Shown: positions 1 through 11,990 of the stretch, one piece after another
How the letters are laid out: each line of letters starts with the position of its first letter
Position numbering within the stretch: position 1 is the stretch's first letter
Source of the DNA: Polytrichum commune
Taxonomy: Eukaryota; Streptophyta; Polytrichopsida; Polytrichales; Polytrichaceae
Length of the DNA stretch: 60,000 bases
Assembly (NCBI GenBank): GCA_950295325.1
Contig: OX485806.1
Span: 16,618,001-16,678,000 of the forward strand
Direction of reading: 5' to 3'
Notes under the pieces: model-generated
The model's database searches: none
Seen by the model: the letters and a program-made list of their open reading frames with translations, nothing else
What the model was told of the DNA's origin: nothing
Position numbers and translations under genes: made by a program

Positions 1-1603
1 AGATTAGTTATTGAACTCGTGGAGATAACATGAACTGCTCAAAAGAAATCATGCATCATCAAATGAGGCGAATTAGATATAACAATGTACAGAATCATTT
101 AAAAAGAAAGGTAATGAATAAATTAAAATATATCGGTCATTTCGAATTGTTCAACAAAATCCCCAAGCAACACAATGACTGCTCTTAAGCTGGAACAAGA
201 TGCTATGCCCATAGATCATATTCTCTCCTGCTTTCTCAACCAAGAGCCATGCAATGCTTATTACCTCAATAAATGCAGAGTTGTCATTGATATTGCCGTT
301 AATTTTGATTGTCTTTGACAATTCGATTATAATCTTGTGCCTATACCTACACCTATACCATATTTAGGCTGACTTCATATTCCTCTTTGAAGTTTGAAGC
401 AATGACGTAGATTTCGACGAAGGCTCATTCCTAAAATATACCTTATACAAAGCATGAGGAATCTGTGGCGTCTCTCCACCTCGATTTTGGGTCTAGGATA
501 GTCTGAATCTATTCACACAACTCATCTTACAGACTCTTACACCGTACAATACCTCAGGTGGCTATTATCCCCAAAAGTAACAGCACTGTCAGACTGCACT
601 TAAAGATGAGGTCAACTACTTCAGAAAAGAGAGACAAGAAATCCAATGCAGTTTTAATAACCATATGATGCGTTTCCTTCGACCCTGCTATAACTCTTTG
701 TTTGACATCCATTGCACCTCATTAAGACCACAATGGAGAAATTTAGAATCTAAACTAAAGCACAAATATGAAAATTAAAATTGCTCCAGAGTACACTAAA
801 GCAGGAAAGGAAGAAAATGGCTGGGCTGACAGGGTTCCACAGGACAATGGCCTTGCCACATGAGAGCTCATTCGGTTCAGGTCAAAACGCAGTAACTAGC
901 CAAATTAGGGTAAACAGTCATAAAGGGTATGGTCGGAGAGGATGACAAACAAACTGCCAGGCCGTCGTCCAATATTGGGGTAAACATTCCGGGAAATTTC
1001 CTTCCGAGGAGCCTATTACTCATGCTACGATTGGCGAGTGAGTCCACCTTCAAATGGCACCCCGCCCCCATGTAAAGGTAGATGGTGCTAAAACCAACAC
1101 CACACCCAAGACCTACACCCTAAAATCTTGCCCAATAAGTACGTATCTGTTCTGCGAATGTCCACCACCTTAAGATCAACAGGCTCCCATGTTCATGGTT
1201 TTGGGTCATCTACCCATAAACATTGAACCCTTACAACTTTTGCATGCAGAATTCAAATAAGATATACTTTGGTGCGTTGGAATCCCTTGTGAATTGCTAA
1301 CAATAATCGCCCCGAAATGCCACCCAGCTCCATAGGAGTCCATAGGAGGTAGATGCTGCTAAAACCAACATCCTAAAATCTTGCACAATAAGTGCAATAT
1401 TCAATCTGAGAATGTCCACCACTTTGGACTCTGATAACTTTTGCATACGGAATTCAAACAAAACACTTTGGTGCGTTGAAATTCCTTGTCAATTGCTTAT
1501 GAGTATCACTTAAGATCTTTTTGAATATATTCATAGTATCCATGCTCAGCGCAGAAATTGACGGTTTTAGCACTATCCATCTACCACAGAGAGGATTGCT
1601 CAC
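1..1603 (-). other. First intron of the UBP-like gene (to left edge)
   Basis: This stretch lies downstream of the splice donor of the UBP-like exon on the minus strand. I looked for the second half of the MYND zinc finger, which should open the next exon, and did not find it, so intron 1 probably extends beyond the window. Positions about 1055-1310 and 1310-1500 hold two tandem, diverged copies of a repeat also seen near 4.7-4.95 kb and 12.64-12.87 kb. Its marker boxes are gtagatg-tgctaaaacc and cttttgcatacggaattcaa. The rest shows nothing recognisable. Confidence 0.5.
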
Positions 1604-1959
1604 CAGTATCGAACGGACTTGCATCTGGAACACCGCCGTAAGGTAGGATTCTCGCAAATGGCGCAGATCTTACTACTAGTGGCCAACATTGACGTGTACT
1701 CTATTTTCGACTGGGCTCCTGGATTATTGCTGCTGGAAGCCGACAAGCCTTCCGACCCGCCGCTTTCGATCACCAAAGACCTTTGATGATGATGATGATG
1801 ATGATGATTGTTATTATTATTGTTACTTCTCCTCTGCTGCTGCTGCTGCTTTCTTTTAGACCGCGCTGTCACTTGTGCTGCAAACCCCAACGACACTAGG
1901 ACGACCAGAAACAGCGCCAAAGCAAAAGCCGGAATCTCTGAATCCCCCCACCCATGCAT
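1604..1959 (-). CDS. UBP15/16-like ubiquitin-specific protease, first coding exon (partial)
   Basis: This is the N-terminal exon of a plant MYND-finger deubiquitinase (UBP15-19 group). That family removes ubiquitin with a C-terminal USP catalytic domain, which is not in the window. Seen: ATG at 1959-1957 with an in-frame TAG just upstream; a hydrophobic membrane-anchor segment at about residues 10-31; a basic stretch RSKRK; then runs of Gln, Asn and His encoded by trinucleotide repeats. The exon ends in the first half of the zinc finger, CAICENPTLRRCSRCKSVRY. The last two bases, TG, precede GTGAGC, a good donor, so the split codon would complete to cysteine, as the MYND motif requires. The N-terminal hydrophobic segment and the CxxC-x6-CxxC spacing match UBP16-type proteins. 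Which paralogue it is cannot be told from this exon. Confidence 0.8.
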
Positions 1960-2865
1960 CTAACCTCCGTTGCCTCCACGCCACGACGGCATCAAATATC
2001 AAATAATATTCTTGTGTATGTATGTATGTATGTCCCCTCCCTCCCCCCCTCCAAAAAGTTCCTCGTCTCCTAATCGATCAATCAATCTATCAATCAATCA
2101 ACCCGGCCTCATGAGTCACCCCTGCTATCCTCTCTCCGCCCTCACACATACACCACATACATCAAAACCAAACCCCAATTGCTCCAATCCTTCCACCTCT
2201 CTCTCTCTTTCTCTCTCTCTCTCTCTAGAAACCGACACCCTACCAATACAGTCTTCGAGAGACCAAATTGGCTCCAATTCACCACTTGTATGTATGGCCT
2301 CTTCTTCCGCCCCCGATCCCTTTTCTCGCAGAGAGCAGTACCCGGTGAGAGACGGCAGAGCAGAGCTTCATTTTTTGTTTTCAACTTTTAAATTACAGAG
2401 GCCGCAACCTCCTGCTGCCAACGACCACTGCTCCGATTGCGTCTACTGCAGGCCCCGCTATAGCTGCAAAAGGTGAAACCCTAATGAAATGTCGGAGCTG
2501 GAAAGCTGGGACGATAGGACAAAAGAGGAGGAATGATTTAATAATGGCTACCGTGGTGGTGGTGCGGGACAAGTGGCCGGAGGGGGCGGGCGGGGGAGGA
2601 GCGACTGGTGGAAGAAGTGATGCCGAAATTGGGAAACCGACTGGCGATGGCGATGGATTGATCAAAGGGGGCGAAGGGGAAGGGAAGGGAAGGGAAGGCG
2701 CCGGGCGACTGGTGGAAGATGAAATGCGTATTTACTTACTTAACATATATTCTGCTTCGTTCTTGACTTGTTGGACCCAAGGAAATCTCAGGTCCATGAG
2801 GGAGCGTTGTTTGTTTGTTTGTTTGTTTGTTTGTCTGTTTGGTGTGCCGACACCATGAATAAAAT
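1960..2865. promoter_or_regulatory. Upstream/5' UTR region of the UBP-like gene
   Basis: This is non-coding and richer in G+C than the surrounding intergenic DNA. It holds a CT-rich microsatellite at about 2198-2226 (GA-rich in the sense of the minus-strand gene, common in plant leaders) and a GTTT repeat at about 2810-2835. Open frames on both strands here are low-complexity and match nothing I know. Confidence 0.4.
2476..2484. promoter_or_regulatory. Telobox (AAACCCTAA)
   Basis: An exact AAACCCTAA lies about 520 bp upstream of the UBP-like start codon. Teloboxes are frequent in promoters and leaders of plant housekeeping genes. Function at this distance is an inference. Confidence 0.35.
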
Positions 2866-3060
2866 GTTGTGTTACTATTCGGAGTTTACGCAGTGCTAGA
2901 GCTATCTATTGAGTATGTAATATTTTGCCAAGCAAAGTTTCCATGTATGTTCCACAGTGTCCAAACAACCTATTGAACTTTCGTTAGTAAAATATGAACT
3001 CATGGGTAAGACGTCGATGTACTGTAATAACGCGCGCTAATTGAGATAATCAGTGTAGTT
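2866..3060. mobile_element. MITE relic, family shared with 3160-3392 and 28535-28758
   Basis: It shares in order with the two other copies: gttactatt-ggagtt, a box cagtgctagagctat, a box gtaatattttgccaagcaa, a box gtccaaacaacctattgaac, and the end attgagataatcagtgtag. The left terminal repeat is poor. Confidence 0.45.
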
Positions 3061-3159
3061 GGAAAAAAAATAACCATTTAAGACCCATCTACCTTTCCGT
3101 GTCTTAGTAATAAGAAAAATAGCCAAACAAGAGTTGACTACCTTAATACATGCATGTAA

Positions 3160-3392
3160 ACAAAACCGATTATCCCAATTAGTGTGTGTTACTATTTGGA
3201 GTTACATAGTGCAATAACATCTTACTTGTGAGATCAATTTTTACCTTAAAAAGTTCAATAGGTTGTTTGGACATTATACAACATAAATGACTTTGTTTGC
3301 TAAAATATTACATTCTCAATAAAATAAAATAAAATAAAACCTAGTTATAGCACTAATAACACAAACTAATTGTGATGATTAGTGTAGTCCAC
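3160..3392. mobile_element. MITE, same family as 28535-28758
   Basis: The ends are imperfect inverted repeats (left gattatcccaattagtgtgt, right the reverse complement of atgattagtgtag with flanks). The interior matches the 2866 and 28535 copies but is inverted in its middle part. It contains an (AAAAT)n run near 3318-3338. No coding capacity. Confidence 0.5.
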
Positions 3393-3527
3393 TTTCTCCT
3401 AGGATATGAAACACACAATTAGTACGAGATCCGTGTCATAGGGCCTCATAGTTTTCAGGGCTCACATGAAATATCTTGTGTCATTGTCATAGTGAAGATT
3501 AGCATGCTTGTTAAATCGTCATATAGG

Positions 3528-3965
3528 TCCCCCTCCTAATTATGTTGACTATTGAGCCTAGAATGATCATCATTATTTAAGCACACAATCCAGTCTCTTT
3601 TAATACATGTGACTTTCTTTTTGCATATTCTGCTCGTGGAGCCAAACCTAACCACATACCACTCAAATATAGGTGCATCATAAGTAACCAAATTAGGCAT
3701 GTCTGCATTGTATATTGAGTGTGTATGTGGTTGTGGTGTGGCTCCAAGAATGGAATTAAAAAAGACATGTTTGAAAGAGATTGGATTGCATGCTGAGAAT
3801 GTGATTATTACCATTTTAGGCTTAATAGTCAACATAATCGGAGGGACCTATATTAACGCATAACAAGCACAAGAATCTACACTTTGATAAAGAATAAGAT
3901 ATTCATACAAGCTCCGAATGTTACGAGGAAAGTGGTTGAAGGCCTCAATTTGGATTCGCTAACCA
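3528..3965. repeat. Palindromic copy of the abundant dispersed repeat (family A)
   Basis: The left half (3528-3690) is the reverse complement of the right half (3710-3845). In either direction it reads tttgagtggtatgtggtt, tggctcca-gaa, gagactggattgtgtgct, ctaggctcaatagtcaacat and a terminal cctatat. The right half continues into a further shared part (gataaagaataagatattca, ggaaagtggttgaaggcctc) to about 3965. Single-orientation copies lie across the window. Confidence 0.6.
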
Positions 3966-4099
3966 TCCTCGACTACTAATTGTGTGTGTCATAACCCACG
4001 AGAAGTGGGCTAACCATAAGGACAAAAAATAAAAGAAAGAAAAGTAACCATGTAAGACCCACTACCTTTACATTCGGTGCTTCTTAAAGTATCCCAAAA

Positions 4100-4340
4100 A
4101 CTCATGTTATGGTAGGGAATTTCACCCCGTTTTTGACAATTTCTAAAACTTTGAAGATACATGTGCTTGATTTAATTATTGATCTTAATTGGACACCTAT
4201 ATTTGAGTAGTACGTGGTTGGGTGTGGCTTTGAGAATGGATACCCAAAAGAACACGAGATCGACCCCTTACATGTTTTGTTGAGGGGCTGATCGAACCAA
4301 CCACTCATGGCATCATCTGTCAACATATCCAATTATAAAA
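4100..4340 (+). repeat. Partial family A copy
   Basis: It contains acacctatatttgagtagta, gtgtggctttgagaatgg and acaccaaaag-like segments in family A order, without the 3' part. Reading frames here are short. Confidence 0.4.
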
Positions 4341-4683
4341 GTGTGAAAAGTGATGGGACAACATCTATTTCTCAACATAATCCCCATCAAATCCGTGACT
4401 GGAGCCGGACAAAAAGTTGGGTGTGATCGGGGCATGATATGAGACATGGCCATAAGTTGTGATTGCTCATTGAGAGTCTCAAGGATTCCACCCCTAAACC
4501 TCCAGGATAATAGGTGTTGACCCTTTAGCTTACAATCCATACTAACTTGGTGGTCCCTTAAGACCATCCACGACATGATCCGGTTGTGATGTCCAATAGC
4601 ATGTGAGTAATCGTTGTATTTTGAAAATGCGAATTGTTTATCTAGAGAAACGTGAAGTGCAACTAAGTCATGACTTGGATCAC

Positions 4684-4995
4684 CGACTAGGCCATCAAAC
4701 TTCAAACCTTCATGATTTTTGCATACATGATTCAAATAAGACAAACTTTGACGAGGTACGTGGAGCCTCCATTCAGTTGCTAAAAATATCAATTAACTAA
4801 TGTGTTGATATTATAATAATAATCATCATCAACATGAGTCGACTAGGCCATTAAACTTCAAACCTTCATAATTTTTGCATACATGATTTAAATAAGACAA
4901 ACTTTGATGAGGTACTTGGAACCTCCATTCAGTTGCTAACAATATCAATTAATTAATGTTTTGAGATTATAATAGCAATAATCTTCATAACCATC
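4684..4995 (+). repeat. Tandem duplication, two ~156-bp units
   Basis: Two units begin with cgactaggccat at 4684 and 4840. Each carries aacttcaaaccttcat, tttttgcatacatgatt, gacaaactttga-gaggtac, cctccattcagttgctaa and an AT-rich end. The cttttgcatac box links it to repeats at 1.2 kb, 1.43 kb and 12.79 kb. Confidence 0.75.
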
Positions 4996-5008
4996 ATGAG
5001 TACTTAAA

Positions 5009-5552
5009 GTGGTTTTTTTTGCACCATCTACCTCAGATCACAAAATAAGCAAGCTACCCGGTTCATGTCCATACCCGGCCGCTGAAAGCTATACCGACTC
5101 ACGTCCGGTCTCTGGCCATAGTTTTCGTCGTCTTCGTCGTCTTCGTCGTCTTGGGTCTTCTTGGACGAAGTTCACTACAGGTCTTTGTGGTGTGAGGGTT
5201 TTTCGTTTTCGCACCAGCAGTGGGGAGACGTTGATCCCCACTGCTAAACTGAACAAGAGAAAGAATGACATCTGCAGTGCTTCCGCTTACGATTCAGAAG
5301 ATCCCAAAGACTGCAATTTAACCTCCAAATTTTTCCTCCAGTGCATGGCGGGGTTCACGAGGGTTTCGACGTACTCGGGGCTTTCTGTGCAATTTGTTTT
5401 GGAAGGCAGTGTGCTTAGGTGGGACAGAAATTGTGGATGATTCAGAGGAAGAGAAGAGAGTACAAATTCGGTGACATCACTTCGAGACTGAAGGAACGAA
5501 ATAGAGAGGTTTAGGGTTTCGGAGGTAGAACAGGGGATTGAGAAAATAAGCT
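5009..5552 (+). promoter_or_regulatory. Promoter/5' UTR region of the ALP1-like gene
   Basis: Base composition rises to gene-like values after 5040. A pyrimidine-rich cgtcgtctt repeat sits at 5123-5155. An open frame crosses the region, but its product is low-complexity and matches nothing, so I treat it as leader. A telobox lies just upstream of the start codon. Confidence 0.45.
5511..5519 (-). promoter_or_regulatory. Telobox (TTAGGGTTT on +)
   Basis: An exact telobox (AAACCCTAA on the minus strand) lies 33 bp upstream of the ALP1-like ATG, in the probable 5' UTR. This position is typical in plant genes of broad expression. Confidence 0.5.
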
Positions 5553-8500
5553 ATGGAGAATCAAGTGGTATTTGGGGCGTTGGCAGCATCGGCTGCAGCT
5601 GTGAACGTAGCGTTGCAATTTATATCTGGAGCTGTGAGTTTGGCAGGCACATCGGCAGCTGACACAGCTGTTCAGAACAGACTGGGGAAAAGGAAATACG
5701 AAGAAGATGATGACTCGTACATGCCAGCTGTGATATCTGCCATGGCAGATGATGAAGCAATTGCACGTCTGGGAGATTACCTCTCTCAACCGAGGAGTCC
5801 AAATTGGTGGGATGAATTTTGGGCTTCAGACGATCACCAGCCTGAAAGGTGGGTGTCAAACTTTAGGGTTTCTCGGTCGACATTCATGTACATCTGCTCC
5901 CTTGTTAAGCCAGATTTGGAATCAGCAACGCCAGTGAACTTCATGAGCATCGAGGGGAGGTTTATCCCTCTTGAGAAGCAGGTTGCAATTGCATTGCGGC
6001 GTCTTGCATCTGGGTATGCACATAACGTAATTGGAGAGCAGTTTGGGGTGGGGACATCCACGGTATGTAAGATCACATGGAAATTTGTCAAGTCTATGGA
6101 GAAGCGGGCGATGCACCATATGCATTGGCCCAGACTCGGTGAGGAGATGGAGCGGGTGAAGGAAGGGTTTAGGAAAATGCACGGATTACCAAACTGCTGT
6201 GGTGCTATTGATGTCACCCACATTGTGATGGATCTCCAGGTCATTATTTGTCCTGACTCAAAATTACATTGCTTCCATCATGCAGGCATGACCATGACCA
6301 CTGACAGGTACACTAGGGATTGTGATGCATTCTGGACATACATACGGTCAACAGTTTTTGAGTTGAGTCCCCTTGTTATGAAGTTGCTGCCACATTATCT
6401 CTGTGAATATAGCCCGATGAATAGCACTGATGCAGGTATTGCTCTTGAGTTGAATTTGCGAACTCAGCCTGATTAGTTGTTCGGATTAGTTGTTGTTCCG
6501 TTGCAGTTGAATCACAACTTTTAATGTTAGCATGGGCGAGAATTGATGATCGAGCTTAATCTATGTTAGAGTCCAGACCCTTGTCCCTGCATCCATTTTG
6601 CTTTATATAGGTAGATTGGCGAGAATCCTCTTTGATTGGTCTTTCATAAATACCCTAGATTTCTTTTGTTTGCAGGCTGGAGAGTCAACAGTAGATTGGT
6701 ATGACCGTGAGGAGAACTACAGCATGGTTGTTCAAGCGGTTGTGGACAGTGACTTGCGTTTCCGGGATGTCTTCAGTGGGCTACCTGGGTCAGTGCCTGA
6801 TTCAGGGGCTCTGCGCAACTCAGGCCTTTACAGGCGGTGTGAGAGCGAGGAGATTCTAAGAGGCCCTGTTCAATTACTGCATGTAAGCTTCGTGAGTCGG
6901 ATTTCACTTTGAAAGAACAGTGTCCTTGTTAAGGTAGCCTGCAGATTTTGATTTGTCCACACTTTTGAGCAGAGATGAGTTGACTTCACCCTATTTCTGA
7001 ACTAATGGAGCAGAATAATGTGACAAATGCAATTTGGTACAGGTGATTAACCTTTGATGTCATTGACCTTCAAAAATTTCTCTGACAAATTCTGATTTGC
7101 ATGGATATTTGACATGCATATTAGAGTGTATCATTACAATTTACTCTGAGCCTCAATCTTAGATTTCTGATCTTGAAAGATCATGAAAGAAGTGCATGCA
7201 ATAATCATATCCACTTTTGTTACTACTTCATTCTTGGGAGCAACAACATTCAATCTTTGCAACCTCTTCATTTTGGTGGATCTAAGTTGTTTATAAAATG
7301 TTTTGCTCTCTAAGGGTTAAAGATTCATGAAGATAGTAGACACTATATTCATGCCTGTTATAACAGTCGAATGACAACTGCCAAGGGTGATTGTAGCAAG
7401 TGTTCATTGTCCACCTTTACGGATGTTAAGAGTCAAGCAGTTTTAAGTATTGAGCTTCTTGTGTCATTGAAACTTACATAGTTGACAGGTCAAAGCACCA
7501 ACAATTATTTGCTTGGCACCTGGTTGATACGCTTGCTTGTACCGTCTTGCTTCTTTGTTATTGGATGGCTTTCATGATACTTCTTCAAAACGAATAGCTA
7601 TTACAACTATGTGATGTGTTTCAAATTTACATTTTTGAATTCTTATTGTGGGTAGGTTGTGATGCTCTTTGCTGCAGGGGATGCCTTTAAGGGAGTACAT
7701 CATCGGGGATGAGGGATACCCTCTCTTGCCATGGCTGATAACACCATACCCAGATGATGTTTCTGTTGTGTCAACCATACAGCATGCATTCAACTGCAAG
7801 CATTTGTATACCCGTGTGGTTGTGGAGGTTGCATTTGCAAGGTTGAAAGGAGCATGGCGTATATTGCACCACACTATGTGGCGGCCAGATTTGAAGAAGC
7901 TGCCTCATCTCATTCTTTGCTGCTGCTTATTGCATAATATTATGATTGACAGGGGTGATGATCTTGAAGACGGAGTTGCACTTATTGGTCACCACGATGA
8001 AAACTACAGGTATGTTACTCATTTTAATTAGGAACTATCAATATCCATGAGTGGTGTATTTTTGGATTGCCCCATATGATGATGAATTGATCCCCTCCAT
8101 TTGAGATGCGGAAGACTTTGGATATTCTCACCTAATTGACGTAAAGGATTCTTGGGGGCATTTTATATGGAAACAGATGTATTCTATTTGTCTTGTGGTT
8201 TGTATGTCTGTTTCTGGTTTTGTTGCTCTTTAAAATGCACAAGAGTGGCTCTCTGCACAAGAAAGAGAAGTTATGTCTTGAGGTCAATCTTGTATGCGCC
8301 TTCACAATTTCGTAGTAGGAGTTTGATCTTGTTGTTTTTGCCTGGGGGCTTACTTGGCCCTTAGTCTCCATATCTTTTCTGTTTTTGCCTCATCTACGTC
8401 AGTATTAGTTTTCTATGACCTTTCTTTTTCGGGATTATCCCAAATGAACTCTTTCCATTATCTCATGGCATATCTGTAGATCTTGAGAATGATTGATGAT

Positions 8501-8830
8501 AAAGCATCCCAACACATTGGAAGTTTTGTTCTACAACCATAGAACCCCGTTATATGTCAAAATGAACTGCTTCTGGTGATGCAATGGGTTAAGGTTTTAT
8601 GTTGTGGGCATTGTAATGGCCATGAAGTTTTTTTAATAATTTTTGTGCTTCTTGCAAGTCAGTAGAGCTCCATGGAATGATGATAAATATTTCTTGCCTC
8701 TTTATGAGAGTAACATTGACCTTCTTTGTGGCTGTGCAGGCAACAAAGTGTAATGTCAGTGGACCCTGATGGAAACTATCTGAGGGATACTTTGGCGAAC
8801 CACTTGTTCTTTGAGGACCACCAGCCCTGA
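5553..8830 (+). CDS. ALP1-like protein, domesticated PIF/Harbinger transposase (4 exons)
   Basis: The exons are 5553-6239, 6676-6882, 7678-8009 and 8740-8830; all introns are GT-AG (436, 795 and 730 bp) and the reading frame is kept, giving 438 residues. The protein is collinear with the Arabidopsis At3g55350-type ALP1-like family, about 400 residues long. Order: an Ala-rich N-terminus, a basic-acidic patch GKRKYEEDDD (45-54), the WVSNFRVSRSTF segment (100-111), a helix-turn-helix-like part ASGYAHNVIGEQFGVGTSTV (152-171), and the DDE_Tnp_4 nuclease fold. The acidic triad appears present: D220 (GAIDVTHI), D309 (IGDEGYP) and E348 (VVEVAFARLKG). The CCLLHNI motif follows. ALP1 relatives are derived from Harbinger transposases, and some act with Polycomb complexes rather than transposing. 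No terminal inverted repeats flank the gene, and the three introns argue for a settled host gene. A nuclear role is inferred. Confidence 0.88.
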
Positions 8831-9560
8831 AACTCAAACAATACTATCCTGAAGGGTTCAGATAAAATGTTTCTCCATAAGATGTGTTTATGGATGTGAA
8901 CAAGGTTGTTACAACTACAGTCTTCATGCTTTCATTGCAGTGGGCTGGAGTTTGTAGGAGGCAGTTCTTTACATTCCCAGAATTGTGGCAGGTACTTAGA
9001 ATAGGACTGAGTTGATCTCAAAACCCTGCAACAGTGTGACTCCAGTATATATGAAACCAGAGGGTAGTAGTAACAAGAAATCCACCCTATTTTTCTAAGC
9101 GAAATGGATGGAATTTGCAATGCCAAATGTGTGGGTAATTTTTTAACCGATGCAGATTCACTGATCTTAGAATTATAGAATCTTTTGATTTCAATTTCTG
9201 CTTGCAGGATTATGGACATACTTTGATGGTGTTTCTTGTATTCTATCTGAAGACATTGCTTGTGGTGGTTTCACAGACAAACAGCCTAAAAGTTGTGTCA
9301 ATGTTGCATAACATAAAAGACCTTGGAATGCCTAAAAATGTCTTGGGTGTGCATCATCCTTGAGTCAGAGAACATTTTCATTTGCAGGATTTTTATAAGT
9401 AACAGATTGCACAAATTGTACGTGCAAGATGTTCAAGTCTTAAAATGTTTGTGTCACATGAGGTTTGTGATATACTCAGTAAGTCTCCATTCTAGGTATG
9501 CTGGATATTTGGCAGATCATTACAGCAATTTGTGGCTTGAACCATAAACTTAAAACCTGC
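8831..9560 (+). other. 3' UTR / downstream region of the ALP1-like gene
   Basis: No coding frame. Composition stays gene-like to about 9550. Several acceptor-like sites (tttcattgcag near 8939, ttctgcttgcag near 9207) suggest the 3' UTR could be spliced. No clear poly(A) signal could be fixed by eye. Confidence 0.3.
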
Positions 9561-10060
9561 CTTGGCAGGGAGGGAGAAGGATTGTTGACAAGATTTTTGC
9601 AGGCATAAGTGGCTGTATTGCCTTAGTATTGCTCCCCCATTCTTAAGATAATATTGATAGGCATAATGTTTTCAGTATTGTGGATGAGCCATTTGTTCAC
9701 ATCAAACTGTAGTTGAACTTTGCATAGTTGCATCCAATTTTGAAACATGTTTGTTTTGTGAACGAACTTGATCGGAAGGTGCTCATGTACCTGAATACCT
9801 ATGAACTTCTGATAAATATCAGAGAGGAAACTCATTTTTGTTCTTATAAGGTAATTAAAGAAGACATCTTACAAAGGACAAAAACTGCAATTTGAAGGTA
9901 TTCGGAGTTCTATTTAAGGATGATCTATTCATGTGCTATCATTAATGAGCTCAAAACCATTGATTTATCAAGATCAATAATCAATGACCAAGAGGATTCC
10001 ACTTGAAATGTTGAAATGCTTAACTAGTCGGGAATGGGTTGGCTACCTTAGGCTTAGTTT
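9561..10060. other. Intergenic, nothing recognised
   Basis: AT-rich DNA with short random frames only. Confidence 0.4.
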
Positions 10061-10072
10061 CCGTGTAAACCA

Positions 10073-10149
10073 CTTGCCCACCAGATTCTAGCAGAAACGT
10101 AGATTCCACCGAGTGGAATCTACATTTCCACTAGAATCTGGTGGGCAAG
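10073..10149. repeat. Long hairpin (MITE-like foldback)
   Basis: Two 37-base arms (cttgcccaccagattctag... and its complement) pair at 34 of 37 positions around a three-base loop, cga. Weaker pairing extends about 13 bases outward, and nearly all its mismatches are transitions. No clear target duplication. Confidence 0.7.
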
Positions 10150-10645
10150 CAACCTACATGGATGGAATCTCCACAATGATGCCACCATGTGGATTATCAC
10201 CCTTGGTTCATTTGCATGTGAGCATTGAGGCGTTACAATGCATTACAACACAAGATTTTTTTCCTCCCACGAATGATCTCATTGGAGTGTGGTAAAAGGG
10301 AATAGTGAATGTTTTTAACTTCCTATCATAGTCACTACTGTATTGTAGTTGAGACATAATTAAACTTGAAAATGCGAAGGGAGTGTTGGGGATGGTGGTG
10401 GGTCATCTCTCCCAAGAAAATAACTATTTCTCACCAAACCCTAAGGGTGTCAATGCAATAGTGTTTGACTTCAAGGTGATAGGTCGCATGTCCACCATGG
10501 TTTTGTGGTCATGACATTACTCCAATTACTTCATCACAATTGCCTTGACACCCTCTAATTATTGGCATACGCGTCAACATTGCAAAACTCTCAAAGAATG
10601 AGGTGAGTCAGCCTCATGTGATGACTTATCATAATTGGATTGGAT
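10150..10645. other. Intergenic, nothing recognised
   Basis: No coding frame or repeat that I can delimit. Confidence 0.35.
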
Positions 10646-10810
10646 AAGTCTAAGTGGTATATGCAAGGCTTGCATTTAAGAACCGATATTAAAAAATGCA
10701 CACATTTTGATGAGATTGGACTAGTCATGTGCTCAAAACATATCAATCATTCAATACTCACCATGAATGGAAGGGCCTATGTGATTGTTCAAAGAGGGGT
10801 TAGAATCTAC
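10646..10810 (+). repeat. Family A copy
   Basis: It shows taagtggtatatgcaaggct, gattggactagtcatgtgct and gggcctatgtgattgttcaa in the family order. Confidence 0.5.
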
Positions 10811-11800
10811 ATTTTAAACTCTTAGTGGTTTTGGCATCTCAACCGCAATGCAAGAACTTCAAATGACATTCTTCATCATTCATACTTGCTTGTCATGTGA
10901 GTGATTTAATCCTATACTTCATTGGCTATAATTTACCTCTAGTATTGGGAAGTGCACACAAGAGGTGCACATAATGTAATCAAACATGTTTCAAACACTT
11001 TAGTAAATTTGGATACCTACATTGAATTGATCATGTGTCGAATATCTTGTTGGATTGGTCTTTCGAAGCGCATTTGGAATCACATGACTCGAAATGTTTG
11101 GGTCACATCTCAATTTCTTACAAAAGTTCTAAGTTAAAATATTGGGATATCCATTCTATTCATAAATGACCATTTGTTTGAGCAACACATCGAGATCATG
11201 CCCCACCATTACATGGGATACGGTGCTACTAGGGGAACCGATTATGACCTTGCCTAACCCTCATGATTGTAAGAATGTGGGATGATAAGTGACATACCAT
11301 GCTTACTTTAAATACCCTTTTATACATCTAATTAAAGTGTAAAATTGACAAGTCCAAGACCCTACCTACATTGGAGCATTCACATACTAGGTAGTCTTTG
11401 ATACAATGTGCTATGCAGTGGATGTTTGGGGTGTGCACACAGGTCGTGTTATCCCACCACTTGGTTTTCTTCCAAACAAAAAATAGTTTACGTATGCTAT
11501 TTTCCCATAATACCTACATCATAGGTGTCCATAATTGGAGACTGTATATTTTGGGTTTAGCTACGTTACCTTCCAATAACAGTTGAAAAACTCTCTTCTA
11601 CCAAGAAAATATCTTATTATCCTTGTAAACTTTAGATGGAAGCATACACATTTGGACACTATCCAATGCTATCATTCACCACATGAGGTCAACATCCTTT
11701 TGCACTTACATAACAATTTCAACTGGGTATAAGGCATGTGGCCTTGTGTGATCAATCTTTTTCATAAGTGGTGTGTTTGGGGGAGGGTGAAGGGGGAGTG
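10811..11800. other. Intergenic, nothing recognised
   Basis: AT-rich, with short frames only (up to about 60 codons) and no motif. Confidence 0.35.
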
Positions 11801-11990
11801 GCTATTTTGACACCTATATTTGAGTGGTGTATGACATGGCTTATACTCAAAGGAAAGTCACCACAAACACAAGTGAACATTACAATGGACTAGACTATGT
11901 ACTCATAGTATGGACACCGTTCTAGGTTCAATAGTCAACACAATTTGGGAGGGCCTATTTATCGCCTCAAGAAAAGATAAACCTCATTTT
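11801..11990 (+). repeat. Family A copy
   Basis: It contains cacctatatttgagtggtg, a degenerate centre, ctaggttcaatagtcaacac and gagggcctatt. Confidence 0.6.

Noticed and set aside
2484-2858. 124-codon plus frame just after a telobox
   Set aside because: The product is Gly-rich then reads a GTTT microsatellite; it fits the GC-rich leader and promoter of the UBP-like gene better.
4313-4792. 159-codon minus-strand frame
   Set aside because: It crosses the 156-bp tandem duplication and family A debris, has no motif, and the second repeat copy does not keep the frame.
5009-5440. 143-codon plus frame upstream of the ALP1-like gene
   Set aside because: Low-complexity Arg/Leu-rich product from a cgtcgtctt repeat; more likely promoter and leader.
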